The notes: a model not told the origin generated them from the sequence alone. A stretch of DNA of 64,000 nt from Flavobacteriales bacterium UBA952 (GCA_002293185.1 DBCS01000008.1:62001-126000), one strand, 5' to 3'. Counted from the first letter of the stretch, positions 36,656 through 46,346 are shown. Numbers and translations are program-made.

Positions 36656-37669
36656 ATGTTAACAGGAAAAGCAATTTTAATTACTGGAGGTACGGGTTCG
36701 CTCGGAAAAGCACTAACATCGCATATTTTTAGACAATATCCAAATATCAAGAAGCTTATAATATTCTCTCGGGACGAACAAAAACAATTTCAAATGGCTC
36801 AAGAATTTCCTGAGAAGAATTTTCCTCAAATCCGTTTTTTCTTAGGTGATGTTAGAGATGAGCAACGGTTAATAAGGGCTTTTCAAGGAGTAGATATTGT
36901 AATTCATGCCGCAGCCATGAAACATGTTCATTTAGCTGAGTATAACCCAGATGAATGTATAAAAACAAACGTTGGTGGTGCACAAAATGTTATTAATGCA
37001 GCTTTAAAGACCGGAGTTTCAAATGTAGTTGCATTATCAACAGACAAGGCATGTGCACCTATCAATTTGTATGGGGCAACGAAATTAACTTCGGATAAAC
37101 TTTTTGTTGCTGCAAATAATATCAGAGGTGAAAATCCAATTAAATTTTCTGTTGTAAGATACGGTAATGTAATGGGATCAAATGGCTCGGTAATTCCGTT
37201 CTTTCTGAAAAAGCGCGAAACAGGAATTTTACCTATTACAGAGCCAAATATGACCCGTTTTAACATTTCACTACAGGGTGGGGTTGATATGGTCATGCAC
37301 GCTATTGAACATGCATGGGGTGGTGAAATTTTCATACCCAAAATCCCTTCCTATAGAATCACAGATGTTGCTACTGCTGTAGCACCAGATTGCAAACAAG
37401 AAATTATTGGAATTCGACCAGGTGAAAAGATACACGAGGAAATGATTACATCTTCTGATTCATTTCATACTTATGATCTAGTAAAATATTATACCATATT
37501 GCCTTCGGTACCAAATTTCAAAATTGAAGAGTATATTAATTTGTTTTCTGCTAAAAAAGTAACTGAAGGATTTAGTTATGATTCTGGAACAAACACTGAA
37601 TGGGAAACAGTCGAATCATTGAGAGAGTTGATTAAAAATCATGTCGACAATTCCTTTACAGTTGAATAA
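36656..37669 (+). CDS. UDP-GlcNAc 4,6-dehydratase, inverting, PseB-like
   Basis: Extended SDR of 337 residues that resembles PseB, the first step toward pseudaminic-acid-type sugars (UDP-GlcNAc to a 4-keto-6-deoxy-L-arabino sugar). Key parts: ITGGTGSLGKAL, HAAAMKHVHLAEYNP, STDKACAPINLYGATKL (TDK in place of the usual TDE, and Tyr/Lys), SVVRYGNVMGS, FIPKIPSYRITD and GIRPGEKIHEEM. It overlaps the next gene by 29 bases. Confidence 0.9.
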   Translation: MLTGKAILITGGTGSLGKALTSHIFRQYPNIKKLIIFSRDEQKQFQMAQEFPEKNFPQIRFFLGDVRDEQRLIRAFQGVDIVIHAAAMKHVHLAEYNPDECIKTNVGGAQNVINAALKTGVSNVVALSTDKACAPINLYGATKLTSDKLFVAANNIRGENPIKFSVVRYGNVMGSNGSVIPFFLKKRETGILPITEPNMTRFNISLQGGVDMVMHAIEHAWGGEIFIPKIPSYRITDVATAVAPDCKQEIIGIRPGEKIHEEMITSSDSFHTYDLVKYYTILPSVPNFKIEEYINLFSAKKVTEGFSYDSGTNTEWETVESLRELIKNHVDNSFTVE

Positions 37670-38525
37670 TAGAAGAAATAATATTTTAGTTTCTGGTGCT
37701 ACTGGAATGTTAGGAATAGCACTAGTGAATGAGTTGCACAAAAGCTTAAAATATGAAATATATTGTGTATCGAAATCTAACGCTGTTCCTTTTAATTTTG
37801 TTAAATTAATTTCCATTGATGAAATTGTTGATTTGGAATTCGATGCATTTTTTCATTGTGCTGCAGAAGTGAATGTAAATCTGTGCGAAAAGGATTTTGA
37901 TCATGCAATCCAATCCAATTGTGAATATGCGAGATTACTTTTTGATCGAGTAAATGCAGATTTTAATTTTTTTATATCGACCGATTCGGTTTATGAAGGC
38001 ATACGAGGTGATTATAAGGAAACAGATGAAACTAAGCCTATTAATAATTATGCATTGAGTAAGTTAAAAGGTGAGGAAGTATCAATAAAAACGGTAGAAA
38101 ATTTGTTCATTATTCGAACAAATATTATAGGTGATAATTCTAAAAACAAAGGCTCTCTTTTCGAGTGGGCTAAAAAAGAACTAATTTTTGGTAATCCAAT
38201 TAATGGATTTAATAATATTTATTTTAACCCTCTTTCGGTACAGCATTTATCAATCATTTTGCTAAAAATTCTTGAAGAAAAAGTTCCGTTTGGAGTATAT
38301 AACCTTGGTTGCGACAGAATAATATCGAAATATGACTTTTTATTGGAAGTTGCCAATTTGATCGATGCTGACGCTAGTTTAATTAAATCTGTGGAATTTA
38401 ATCCATCGCCAGGAGATGCCAAAAGGCCGATGAATACTACGATGGATTGTTCAAAAATAAAGCAGTATATAAAGCAATTAAATTTATCTTTTCAAACTAC
38501 CTTAGAACTATTAATGACGTCTTAA
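37641..38525 (+). CDS. NAD(P)-dependent sugar reductase, RmlD-like SDR
   Basis: A 294-residue SDR with ILVSGATGMLGIALVNEL, FFISTDSVYEG and YALSKLKGEE (Tyr and Lys). The fold resembles RmlD (dTDP-4-dehydrorhamnose reductase), but its place between PseB-like and NeuB-like genes suggests a keto reduction of a UDP- or other activated 6-deoxy sugar in this cassette. It might also complete dTDP-rhamnose, for which no other reductase is seen here. The start at 37641 overlaps the pseB-like gene by 29 bases and precedes the glycine-rich loop by about 15 residues. Confidence 0.78.
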   Translation: MSTIPLQLNNRRNNILVSGATGMLGIALVNELHKSLKYEIYCVSKSNAVPFNFVKLISIDEIVDLEFDAFFHCAAEVNVNLCEKDFDHAIQSNCEYARLLFDRVNADFNFFISTDSVYEGIRGDYKETDETKPINNYALSKLKGEEVSIKTVENLFIIRTNIIGDNSKNKGSLFEWAKKELIFGNPINGFNNIYFNPLSVQHLSIILLKILEEKVPFGVYNLGCDRIISKYDFLLEVANLIDADASLIKSVEFNPSPGDAKRPMNTTMDCSKIKQYIKQLNLSFQTTLELLMTS

Positions 38526-38526
38526 T

Positions 38527-39597
38527 ATGAAAAAAATTAAAATAGGTAATCGATTGATTGGCAAGGGAGATGCACCATATTTCATAGCAGATATTGGTGC
38601 AAATCATGATGGAAGATTGGAGAAGGCATTCAAGCTTATTGAACTTGCAAAGGAAGCAGGAGCAGATGCAGCAAAATTTCAAAACTTCAAGGCGAATCAG
38701 ATTGTTAGTAAGATAGGTTTTGAAAAATTGGGAACCCAGGTAGGTCACCAATCAAAATGGAAGAAAAGTGTTTTTGAGGTTTATGAGGATGCAAGTATTT
38801 CTCAAGATTGGACACCACTACTGAAACAAAAATGTTTTGAGGTAGGAATAGATTATTTTACAAGCCCTTATGACATTGAGTCTGTTGATCATGTCGATCC
38901 TTTTGTTGATTTGTACAAGATAGGTTCTGGAGATATTACATGGTTAGAAATAATTGAACATATATCTTCTAAAAAGAAACCAGTTCTATTGGCAACAGGG
39001 GCTTCGGAAATGTCTGATGTTATAAGAGCTATGAATATCATAGAAGCCCACACCTCGGATGTTGTAATTATGCAATGTAATACAAATTATACATTGGATG
39101 AGGATAAATATAAACATGTCAATTTAAATGTTTTGAAAACCTTTTCGTCAAGGTTCCCGGATGCCATTTTAGGCCTTTCTGATCATACAGTTGGTCATGC
39201 TACTGTGCTTGGTGCAATAGCTCTCGGTGCGGTTTTTATTGAAAAGCACTTTACAGATAGTAATTCAAACGAAGGACCGGATCATAAATTTGCAATGAAT
39301 CCAACATCTTGGCGGGAGATGGTAGATAATGCAAATATTTTATACCATGCGCTTGGTAATGGAAACAAGGAGGTTGAAGAAAATGAAAAAGAAGCAAAAA
39401 TTGTTCAGAGAAGGTGTTTAAGGGCTAATAGAGACCTGTTTAAGGGAGATATTCTGACAAAGGATGATTTTATATCATTACGCCCTGCTCCTGAAGGTAG
39501 CATTGATCCATTTGAACTACCGAAATTTGTGGGTAAGAAATTGAATTGTGATCTGAAGAGTGGGGAACACTTTACTCAAAAAAACATTAAATGTTAG
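38527..39597 (+). CDS. N-acetylneuraminate synthase family protein (NeuB/PseI/LegI/SpsE type)
   Basis: Condenses phosphoenolpyruvate with an amino sugar to make a nonulosonic acid. The 356 residues contain the TIM-barrel part (FIADIGANHDGRLEKA, AAKFQNFKANQIVS, YKIGSGDITWLEI, LGLSDHTVGHATVLGA, IEKHFTDSNSNEGPDH) and the C-terminal antifreeze-like SAF domain (from about residue 290, RRCLRANRDLFKGDILTKDD). Which nonulosonate is made cannot be told from sequence. It begins one base after the SDR stop. Confidence 0.93.
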   Translation: MKKIKIGNRLIGKGDAPYFIADIGANHDGRLEKAFKLIELAKEAGADAAKFQNFKANQIVSKIGFEKLGTQVGHQSKWKKSVFEVYEDASISQDWTPLLKQKCFEVGIDYFTSPYDIESVDHVDPFVDLYKIGSGDITWLEIIEHISSKKKPVLLATGASEMSDVIRAMNIIEAHTSDVVIMQCNTNYTLDEDKYKHVNLNVLKTFSSRFPDAILGLSDHTVGHATVLGAIALGAVFIEKHFTDSNSNEGPDHKFAMNPTSWREMVDNANILYHALGNGNKEVEENEKEAKIVQRRCLRANRDLFKGDILTKDDFISLRPAPEGSIDPFELPKFVGKKLNCDLKSGEHFTQKNIKC

Positions 39598-40121
39598 TAG
39601 GAAATTATACTTGTTTAAGAGCAGTTGAAAGCACAGACCTAGAATTGTTGCGAGATTGGAGAAATTTACCTGAATTCAGGCTAAATTTCAGAGAACATAG
39701 GGAGTTAAGTTTAGAAAATCAAAAAAAGTGGTTTGAAAGATTAACAATAAGCCCTAATGATTATATGTTTGTTATTCTTGATAAAGGTACGCAGGAGCCG
39801 ATAGGGGCATGCGGTTTACTTTATACCAATTGGATAATTAGATCTTCAGACTTTTCATTCTATATAGGAAAAGACAAATTGTATATCGATGAAAAATATG
39901 CTAAAGATGCCGCTGAGATATTAATTAGATTTGGATTTAAAGATTTGAATCTCAACAAAATTTGGATGGAACTCTACGAATACGACAGTAAAAAATTGGA
40001 ATTCTTTCAAAATGAATTTAGATTTAAAGTCGATGGGAAATTAAGAAGTAATGCTTTTGCTCAAGGAAAGTATTGGGATTCTTATATAATTTCATTGTTA
40101 AATTCTGAATTTAAAGATTAA
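39591..40121 (+). CDS. GNAT-family N-acetyltransferase, PseH/SpsD-like
   Basis: A 176-residue acetyltransferase of the RimJ/RimL-type GNAT fold: LRAVESTDLELLRDWRNLPEF at the N-terminus, PIGACGLLYTNW and FGFKDLNLNKIWMELYEYD. In pseudaminic and spore-coat (Sps) pathways the homologue acetylates the 4-amino group of the dideoxy sugar. It overlaps the neuB-like gene by 7 bases. Confidence 0.85.
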   Translation: MLVGNYTCLRAVESTDLELLRDWRNLPEFRLNFREHRELSLENQKKWFERLTISPNDYMFVILDKGTQEPIGACGLLYTNWIIRSSDFSFYIGKDKLYIDEKYAKDAAEILIRFGFKDLNLNKIWMELYEYDSKKLEFFQNEFRFKVDGKLRSNAFAQGKYWDSYIISLLNSEFKD

Positions 40122-40124
40122 ACG

Positions 40125-40994
40125 ATGTCAAATAAATTGATTCTAGGTTCAGCTCAATTTGGGATGGATTATGGCATAAATAATGCAACCGGCAAAATCC
40201 CGAAAACCGAGGTATTTGAAATATTAAAATATGCATTTCAAAATGGAATTAACATATTAGACACTGCACCAGTTTATGGAGAGGCACATAAAATTATAGG
40301 GGAATTTCATAAAGAATATAATCAAATTAGGTATAAAGTTATTACCAAAATTCCAGCGAATCATCCTGTTGAAAATTTAGAAGAATTAGTTGATAGTTTT
40401 TTAATAGAATTGAATATTGATTGTATCGAAGTACTTCATTTTCATTCAATAAATGATTATATATCTTGTGAAAAACAGATGATTTCTGAAGTTTTCACTA
40501 GATTGAAAATATCTAAAAAAGTAAAATCTTTTGGCGTTTCCATATATGAAAATTCAGAAGCTGATTTATTAAATAGGGAACTAATTGATGTAGTTCAGTT
40601 ACCTTTTAATCTTTTGGATAATATTAACCAAAGAGGTGTACTAATTAAAGAGCTAAATCAGCAAAAATACGAGATACATACTAGATCAGTATTTTTACAA
40701 GGGCTACTATTAAAAAATGCCATTGATTCCCCAATAAAAGAATTGATTCCTTACTTAGTAAATGTTGAAACGATTTTACAAGAAACCCCATCTTCTAAAC
40801 AAGCCCTTGCATTACAATACTGTTTGACTCAAGAAAGAATTGATCACGTTTTGATCGGCGTGGATTCATTAGCCCAGTTAAAAGTAAATTTGGAACATTC
40901 AAAAAGTCATTTACGAGAAATCTTAATACAGCAGATTGACCAAATTCAAGTCGAGAATTGCGAACAACTTAATCCAGTTAATTGGAAAAAATGA
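40125..40994 (+). CDS. Aldo/keto reductase
   Basis: A 289-residue (beta/alpha)8 reductase with LILGSAQFGMDYGINN, ILDTAPVYGEAHKIIGEF (Asp and Tyr of the AKR tetrad), VITKIP (Lys) and VLHFHS (His). Relatives are often found in nonulosonate-type clusters, but their role there is not settled. Ending HVLIGVDSLAQLKVNL is typical of the family. Start lies 3 bases after the GNAT stop. Confidence 0.85.
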   Translation: MSNKLILGSAQFGMDYGINNATGKIPKTEVFEILKYAFQNGINILDTAPVYGEAHKIIGEFHKEYNQIRYKVITKIPANHPVENLEELVDSFLIELNIDCIEVLHFHSINDYISCEKQMISEVFTRLKISKKVKSFGVSIYENSEADLLNRELIDVVQLPFNLLDNINQRGVLIKELNQQKYEIHTRSVFLQGLLLKNAIDSPIKELIPYLVNVETILQETPSSKQALALQYCLTQERIDHVLIGVDSLAQLKVNLEHSKSHLREILIQQIDQIQVENCEQLNPVNWKK

Positions 40995-41725
40995 AAGTAG
41001 TTGCAATAATTCAAGCAAGAGTAAATTCTACAAGACTTCCCAATAAAGTATTTATGGACTTAAAGGGAAAGGTTTTACTTGAGCACGTCGTTGAACGTTT
41101 GAAACCCTCTAAGAAAATCAATGAAATTGCAATAGCAACAACTGTCAATAGAGCAGATGATGTTATTGAAAAATTTTGTGCCCAAAATGGAATTAAGTGT
41201 ATTCGAGGATCAGAAACAAATGTCTTGGAACGCTATTATTTTTCAGCAGTAGAGTTGCAGGCGGATTTGATTGTAAGAATTACTGCCGATGATCCATTCA
41301 AAGACTATAGAATAATTGACGAGGCTCTTGATTTCCTTGTAAGAGGTGAGTATGATTTTGTTTGCAATAATAACCCCGCAACATTCCCTGAGGGATTAGA
41401 TGTAGAAGTTATGCGCTTTGAAGCATTAAAAAAGTCATTCGAATTGGCTGAAAGCAATTTTCAAAAAGAACATGTTACACAGTTTATTCATCAAAATAAA
41501 GACAAATTCAAAATATTTAATATTCAATCAGATGAAAACCATTCCCAAAAAAGATGGACAATAGATACTAGAGAAGATTATGAGTTTGTAAGTAGAATAT
41601 ATGAAGCGTTATATATTGATAACGATATATTTTTAACTCAAGAAATCTTGAATTTCTTGAAAAAGAAGCCAGATTTAGAGCTAATAAATATGGATGTCAA
41701 AAGAAGTGAAATGTATAAAAATTGA
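40991..41725 (+). CDS. SpsF-like cytidylyltransferase
   Basis: Nucleotidyltransferase of the CTP_transf_3 type, 244 residues, started at the ATG 40991 that overlaps the previous stop (ATGA). Motifs: VVAIIQARVNSTRLPNKVF (nucleotide loop), IAIATTVNRADDVIEKF, VRITADDPF. In sps and pse-like clusters such proteins are thought to supply the CMP-activated nonulosonate. No standard NeuA/PseF gene is present, so this is the likely activating enzyme. Confidence 0.85.
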   Translation: MKVVAIIQARVNSTRLPNKVFMDLKGKVLLEHVVERLKPSKKINEIAIATTVNRADDVIEKFCAQNGIKCIRGSETNVLERYYFSAVELQADLIVRITADDPFKDYRIIDEALDFLVRGEYDFVCNNNPATFPEGLDVEVMRFEALKKSFELAESNFQKEHVTQFIHQNKDKFKIFNIQSDENHSQKRWTIDTREDYEFVSRIYEALYIDNDIFLTQEILNFLKKKPDLELINMDVKRSEMYKN

Positions 41726-41730
41726 ATTAT

Positions 41731-42915
41731 ATGAAAAGAATATCTGAATTAGAAAAAAAATATGTTTTAGAAGCATTAGACAATCAATTTGATACTTCGA
41801 AGAATGGTATTTTTACGAATAGAATGGAAGCAAAGTTTTCTGAAATATTTGAATATGAATATTCTATCAGTCATGTAAATGGGACAGCCACAATGCATAC
41901 AGCCCTGAATGCTTTGGGAATAGGTGAAGGTGATGAGGTCATCGTACCACCATTAACAATGGCAAGTACCTCTTTGTGTGTTTTGCAAAATAATTCAATT
42001 CCGGTCTTTGCTGATGTTGATATAAATACATTTAATATTGACCCCAAATCAATAAGAGAAAAAATAACGCCCAAAACAAAAGCGATAATTACTGTCTCTT
42101 TATATGGTTTATCTCCTGAATACGATGAAATTTTACAAATATGCAAAGAGTATAATTTATTCCTAATAGAGGACAATGCGGAGTGTTTTTTGGGTTATTA
42201 TAAAGGCAAATTGGTTGGTACATTTGGTGATTTTTCAAGCTATAGCTTCCAAGCAAGTAAGCATATAACATGTGGAGAGGGCGGTATGTTAACAACAACC
42301 AATCCAGTTTATGCGGATATTGCGAGAAGATTTACCTCATTAGGTTATGCAGGAGTTAGCGGCAAACAAGCAAAAATCACAAGGAACGACATACAAGATC
42401 CCCAATACAATCGACATATATCTGTTGGGTTTAATTATAGAATGTCTGAGGTTCAATCGGCAGTAATTCTAGGGCAATTAGAGAGAATTGATGAATTAGT
42501 AGAGATTCGTAAAAAAGTTGGAGCAATTTTTGATTTGGCAATTGAAGGGTGTGAATTTCTCAAAAAGCAATATTCGCCAGAGTATTGTGTTAATTCCTAC
42601 TGGGGTTATGCAATGATACTCGATACGACTAATCCTGAAGTTGATTGGTATAGATTTAGAGATTTATTCCAAAAAAATGGCGGGGATGGATATTACGCCG
42701 CTTGGAAGTTAACCTACCAAGAAAAGTTGTTTACAGATGAGATACAAAAGATGCCAGGTGTCCATCAAGAATATAAGCAAGGTCTGTGTCCCAATGCTGA
42801 ATTCCTTCAAAAAAGGATTATAGCTTTGAAGACAAATTATTGGGACCTTGATGAGGCAGAAGTACAAGCTAAGGTCTTGAGAAAGACGATTATGGAGTTT
42901 AATTGCAAATGCTAG
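41731..42915 (+). CDS. DegT/DnrJ/EryC1 aminotransferase, PseC/SpsC-like
   Basis: PLP-dependent sugar aminotransferase of 394 residues, started at ATG 41731. PLP lysine in YSFQASKHITCGEGGML, Asp in IEDNAECFLG, and NGTATMHTALNALGIG near the N-terminus. In this pathway it would add the 4-amino group to the PseB product. It is quite different from the aminotransferase at 29556, fitting a separate sugar route. A 236-base non-coding stretch follows. Confidence 0.87.
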   Translation: MKRISELEKKYVLEALDNQFDTSKNGIFTNRMEAKFSEIFEYEYSISHVNGTATMHTALNALGIGEGDEVIVPPLTMASTSLCVLQNNSIPVFADVDINTFNIDPKSIREKITPKTKAIITVSLYGLSPEYDEILQICKEYNLFLIEDNAECFLGYYKGKLVGTFGDFSSYSFQASKHITCGEGGMLTTTNPVYADIARRFTSLGYAGVSGKQAKITRNDIQDPQYNRHISVGFNYRMSEVQSAVILGQLERIDELVEIRKKVGAIFDLAIEGCEFLKKQYSPEYCVNSYWGYAMILDTTNPEVDWYRFRDLFQKNGGDGYYAAWKLTYQEKLFTDEIQKMPGVHQEYKQGLCPNAEFLQKRIIALKTNYWDLDEAEVQAKVLRKTIMEFNCKC

Positions 42916-43151
42916 TTAACGATTTAAAGTAAATTATTATTAATCCTTAATCACTCTTGGTTCTTATAGAATAAATAATAAAAAATATTGAACTTTTTGT
43001 ATCGTATCCAATCGAATTTTTATAAGTATCTCTAAGCTAAACTAAGTATGAAAAATTAAGTGTTTTTAACATTTTGAAATCATTGACACGAAATGTTATG
43101 CAAGATCTTTAGTTAAAGATTAGACTTTAAACTAAAATTAAAATTTTTGAA
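42916..43151. other. AT-rich non-coding gap
   Basis: Between the aminotransferase and wzx. No reading frame, strong hairpin, T-tract or full TAnnTTTG match was found. A TTGACA string occurs at about 43083 without a matching -10 box. The gap separates the sugar-synthesis genes from the transport and assembly genes. Confidence 0.5.
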
Positions 43152-44396
43152 ATGATAAATTCAAAAATACTAAAAAAATCAGGAATAATTTTAGCATCTA
43201 ATATTGTTTTAAAAGCACTTCAAACAATACTATTGCTTTATTTGATTTTGTATCACGGAACAAACCAAACTATATCAAATTTTTATATTTGTATTGCAGC
43301 AATGCAGTTAGTGGCAATGATTACAGGGTTTGGTATAGGCGAAGAATTGAATAGTTCCAAAATTAGGAAATATTCAATGAGCACTTTGCAAATAATCGCA
43401 CACAAATCTTGGCTATCTAATTTTAAGTTTTCTTTATTAATAGTTTTCTTTATATTATTATATGGTTTATTTATTAGCTCTTCTGTCGAGATACTTATTT
43501 TTTCCTTTACTGGTTTAATCTTGTCATACACTAAAAATATCAGTCTTATTTATCAAAAATATGGAAAGATAGGTTTAACAATGTTTTGGGGAAATGGATT
43601 TACACTTTTAATCTACTTCTTATCTATTTTTATTCTTCTGATAACCGAGAATCTATTGTATTCAGGGGTATTTACATTTGGATTATCACTCGTTATTCCG
43701 TCCTTCCATTTTTATAAAATGACCCGTTCAGAAAAAATAGAAAAAATTAATTTATTGAACTTTGATTTTGTGGCAGTTTCATTTTTGGCTTGGATTTTAA
43801 ATTTAGGCTTTACATTTATAATGAAATTTGAATCCTCTAATGAAGAAATTAGCAGTTACGTATTAAGTATGCAACTGTTGGGAGTATTTGTTTTTTTACC
43901 AACATCTCTTTTCCAATCGTTGAATCCCCTAATTAATTCAAAGAGCGATATAGTATTGAACAAGATTTATAATAAATCTTTTAATATTTTGTCCTTTATT
44001 ATAATAGGATTAACCATGGTTGGATATTTTACCTTGCAGGTACTCAAAGATTCGAATTTTTATGGGTATAATATAGAAAATATATTAAATGCATATTTGT
44101 TCTCAGGGTTAACCTCGTTAGCAATGACAGGATATTATCAGATTTTATTACTAGTATATCAACGCGGTAATTCAAGAATATTTAGGAATATTGTGGTACT
44201 TATCGATTTAATTTTTATTCTAATATCAATATCTTTTCTTATTTTTTATGGTCTTAAATATGTGTTACTTTCAATGTCATTAAATTATTTTGTTAAGGTT
44301 TTATTTCTGAATATTTTCCACAATACTCAAATTAATTATATCTGGTCAGGGTTATATATATCATGTTTCATTTTATCCATAATACTTTTTCTATGA
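43152..44396 (+). CDS. O-unit/oligosaccharide flippase, Wzx type
   Basis: A 414-residue integral membrane protein with about twelve hydrophobic segments and few charged residues, resembling the polysaccharide flippases of the MATE/MOP group. N-terminal part INSKILKKSGIILASNIVLKALQTI is typical of Wzx. It would move the lipid-linked repeat unit to the periplasm. Sequence is very AT-rich, as common for wzx. Its stop overlaps the next ATG (ATGA). Confidence 0.8.
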   Translation: MINSKILKKSGIILASNIVLKALQTILLLYLILYHGTNQTISNFYICIAAMQLVAMITGFGIGEELNSSKIRKYSMSTLQIIAHKSWLSNFKFSLLIVFFILLYGLFISSSVEILIFSFTGLILSYTKNISLIYQKYGKIGLTMFWGNGFTLLIYFLSIFILLITENLLYSGVFTFGLSLVIPSFHFYKMTRSEKIEKINLLNFDFVAVSFLAWILNLGFTFIMKFESSNEEISSYVLSMQLLGVFVFLPTSLFQSLNPLINSKSDIVLNKIYNKSFNILSFIIIGLTMVGYFTLQVLKDSNFYGYNIENILNAYLFSGLTSLAMTGYYQILLLVYQRGNSRIFRNIVVLIDLIFILISISFLIFYGLKYVLLSMSLNYFVKVLFLNIFHNTQINYIWSGLYISCFILSIILFL

Positions 44397-45811
44397 GAAA
44401 AGTAAAAAATGTTAAGTACATAAGCTTATTTATAAATAATAAAATAGTATGTGACGAAGATATATTAAAATTAGTCCCTAATTCTATTTTTAATACCGAG
44501 TTTCATTTTAATGCAGTTTTGAATTTGATAGATATTTTAGTTGATTTGAATATGTTAACAGAGTTAAATTCTTCTAACCGCAATATTTATTTTAATTTCA
44601 TTGCATTTAAAATTCCTACAGGGCGCATAAACACAGCAGTAATCAAATTATTAGAAAATCAGGATGTTAGGATCATTTCTTCACAACTATGTTTTAAACA
44701 AATAACCCAAAAGGATAACATCGAAATTCTCAATAATTATATTGGAATTGATTTAGGTAGAGTAAACGTAGTGCTAAAATACATTATAAATTTCATTTTT
44801 AGATTTGCTAATCTTTTATACATAACGCGTAAGAAAGATAAAGTCAGAAACATAGTTAAAGCGTGGGTTGAAGTTTCGTACAGAATTCATGGTTATAATA
44901 GATTTTGTGAGAGTTTGGTATTAATTTACCCATTTCCGTATTCTTTAAAGCGACAAATAAAATTTATTTTTCAATTAATTCTTAATAAAAATAAATTTGG
45001 TTTTGGTTTTGTGAACTACTCTTTCAGAAAATTAATAATTTTGATTTTTAACACAAATATTTCTAATTATATTGATTTTGAGATTGATGGACAAAATCGA
45101 AGCGCAAAATACATTACTCGGAGGTATAAAAATCTAGAAAAAATATACACTGAGGATGATTATACTCCCTCCATCATTGAGTTTAATCTGTATTTTGAAA
45201 AATTGAACATTGAAATTATAAGCACAAGTCATGGTGTAAACCAGCAAGTTCCTGTTGTTTCAGCAACCCGTTTTGAGTACTTAACTACTAGACAAAAAAA
45301 TATATATAGTAAATATTCAGATCTAAGAATTAAGTTCAAAAAACAAAAGTTACATTCTAAAGTTCCAAATGTTAAAATTAATGACTTTAAAAAGTATGTC
45401 TATATTATAATACACAGTAATTTTAAAGAAAGCGGAATGTATTATGAAGATAATTTACAGTTAACTATGATCTCGAGTCTGTTAGATTTACAAATTAATA
45501 ATTTGTTTATTAAATATCATCCTAATTCCAAGGAAGCAAAATACAAAGACTTAACTATTGTTGAGGATTCTGATTTAGATATACTTGTCAATTCGATGAA
45601 TATAATTTTTCTAACAATTAATAGTACTAGTTTTTTTACCTACGGCTATTATGGGGTTTTTTTATTTGTTCATGATGAAAATTATGATCCTGTGGATATT
45701 TTTGGGTGCGATATAACTAAAATAGAAATTCAACATTTAAATAGTTTGTTATCTTTTACTAACCATTTCAACTGGCATGAACTCTACACAAAGCAAATTC
45801 AATCTCTTTAA
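44393..45811 (+). CDS. Uncharacterised GT-B-like protein, candidate nonulosonate (sialyl-like) transferase
   Basis: A 472-residue protein I do not recognise as a named family. It has no signal peptide. In the C-terminal half are STSHG (about residue 277), KYHPNS (about 375) and TINSTSFF (about 411). HP and S-S/T motifs of this spacing occur in bacterial sialyltransferases (GT38/GT52/GT80) and also in CDP-glycerol-type transferases. As the cassette probably makes a CMP-nonulosonate and contains no other candidate, a role as its transferase is inferred. ATG at 44393 overlaps the wzx stop; an earlier in-frame ATG exists at 44363. Confidence 0.6.
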   Translation: MRKVKNVKYISLFINNKIVCDEDILKLVPNSIFNTEFHFNAVLNLIDILVDLNMLTELNSSNRNIYFNFIAFKIPTGRINTAVIKLLENQDVRIISSQLCFKQITQKDNIEILNNYIGIDLGRVNVVLKYIINFIFRFANLLYITRKKDKVRNIVKAWVEVSYRIHGYNRFCESLVLIYPFPYSLKRQIKFIFQLILNKNKFGFGFVNYSFRKLIILIFNTNISNYIDFEIDGQNRSAKYITRRYKNLEKIYTEDDYTPSIIEFNLYFEKLNIEIISTSHGVNQQVPVVSATRFEYLTTRQKNIYSKYSDLRIKFKKQKLHSKVPNVKINDFKKYVYIIIHSNFKESGMYYEDNLQLTMISSLLDLQINNLFIKYHPNSKEAKYKDLTIVEDSDLDILVNSMNIIFLTINSTSFFTYGYYGVFLFVHDENYDPVDIFGCDITKIEIQHLNSLLSFTNHFNWHELYTKQIQSL

Positions 45812-46346
45812 AAATATTTATAAATATATAAGAACGCTTATTTTACTAAAAATAAGATTTAAAATCAAAACATTTGGTAAAGGAAATTATTTTGGCTACA
45901 ATATTTACATTCGAAAGAATTCGACAAAACTAGGAAGTAACATTTACATAGGGCATAATTCAAGAATTAGTGTTAGTGAAGTCATCATTGGTGATTTTAC
46001 TATGTTGGCTAGTAATGTGGCGATTGTAGGTGATGATTATGATTATAGCGTGTTAGGTACCCCAATGATAATGTCAGGTAAAGAGTTTGGTAAAACCAGT
46101 CAAAAACCAGTTATTATTGGTAAAGATGTTTGGATTGGGCATGGTGCTGTAATTATGGCGGGAGTTAAAATTGGTGATGGATCTATAATTGCTGCAAATT
46201 GTGTGGTCACTAAGGATGTGGGTCAAGGTGAAATAGTTGGCGGCGTACCAGCTAGGCTAATTAAATATCGGTTTCCTAATAGAAACTCTCTTCTTAAACA
46301 TTTGTCTACAATATCGAAAATTGATATAAATCTTTGGAATCATTGA
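45777..46346 (+). CDS. Hexapeptide-repeat acyltransferase
   Basis: A 189-residue left-handed beta-helix acetyltransferase (NodL/maltose-acetyltransferase-like). Repeats lie in about residues 55-160, with VIIGKDVWIGHGAVIMAGVKIGDGSIIAANCVVTKDV (read in overlapping parts) and a GGVPARLI tail. It probably O-acetylates a sugar of the repeat unit. It overlaps the preceding gene by 35 bases and the polymerase gene by four. Confidence 0.85.
   Translation: MNSTQSKFNLFKNIYKYIRTLILLKIRFKIKTFGKGNYFGYNIYIRKNSTKLGSNIYIGHNSRISVSEVIIGDFTMLASNVAIVGDDYDYSVLGTPMIMSGKEFGKTSQKPVIIGKDVWIGHGAVIMAGVKIGDGSIIAANCVVTKDVGQGEIVGGVPARLIKYRFPNRNSLLKHLSTISKIDINLWNH

Noticed and set aside
42960..43110. Possible sigma70-like promoter (TTGACA near 43083) before wzx
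   Set aside because: No -10-like box at suitable distance and no TAnnTTTG match; in AT-rich sequence such a string is expected by chance.
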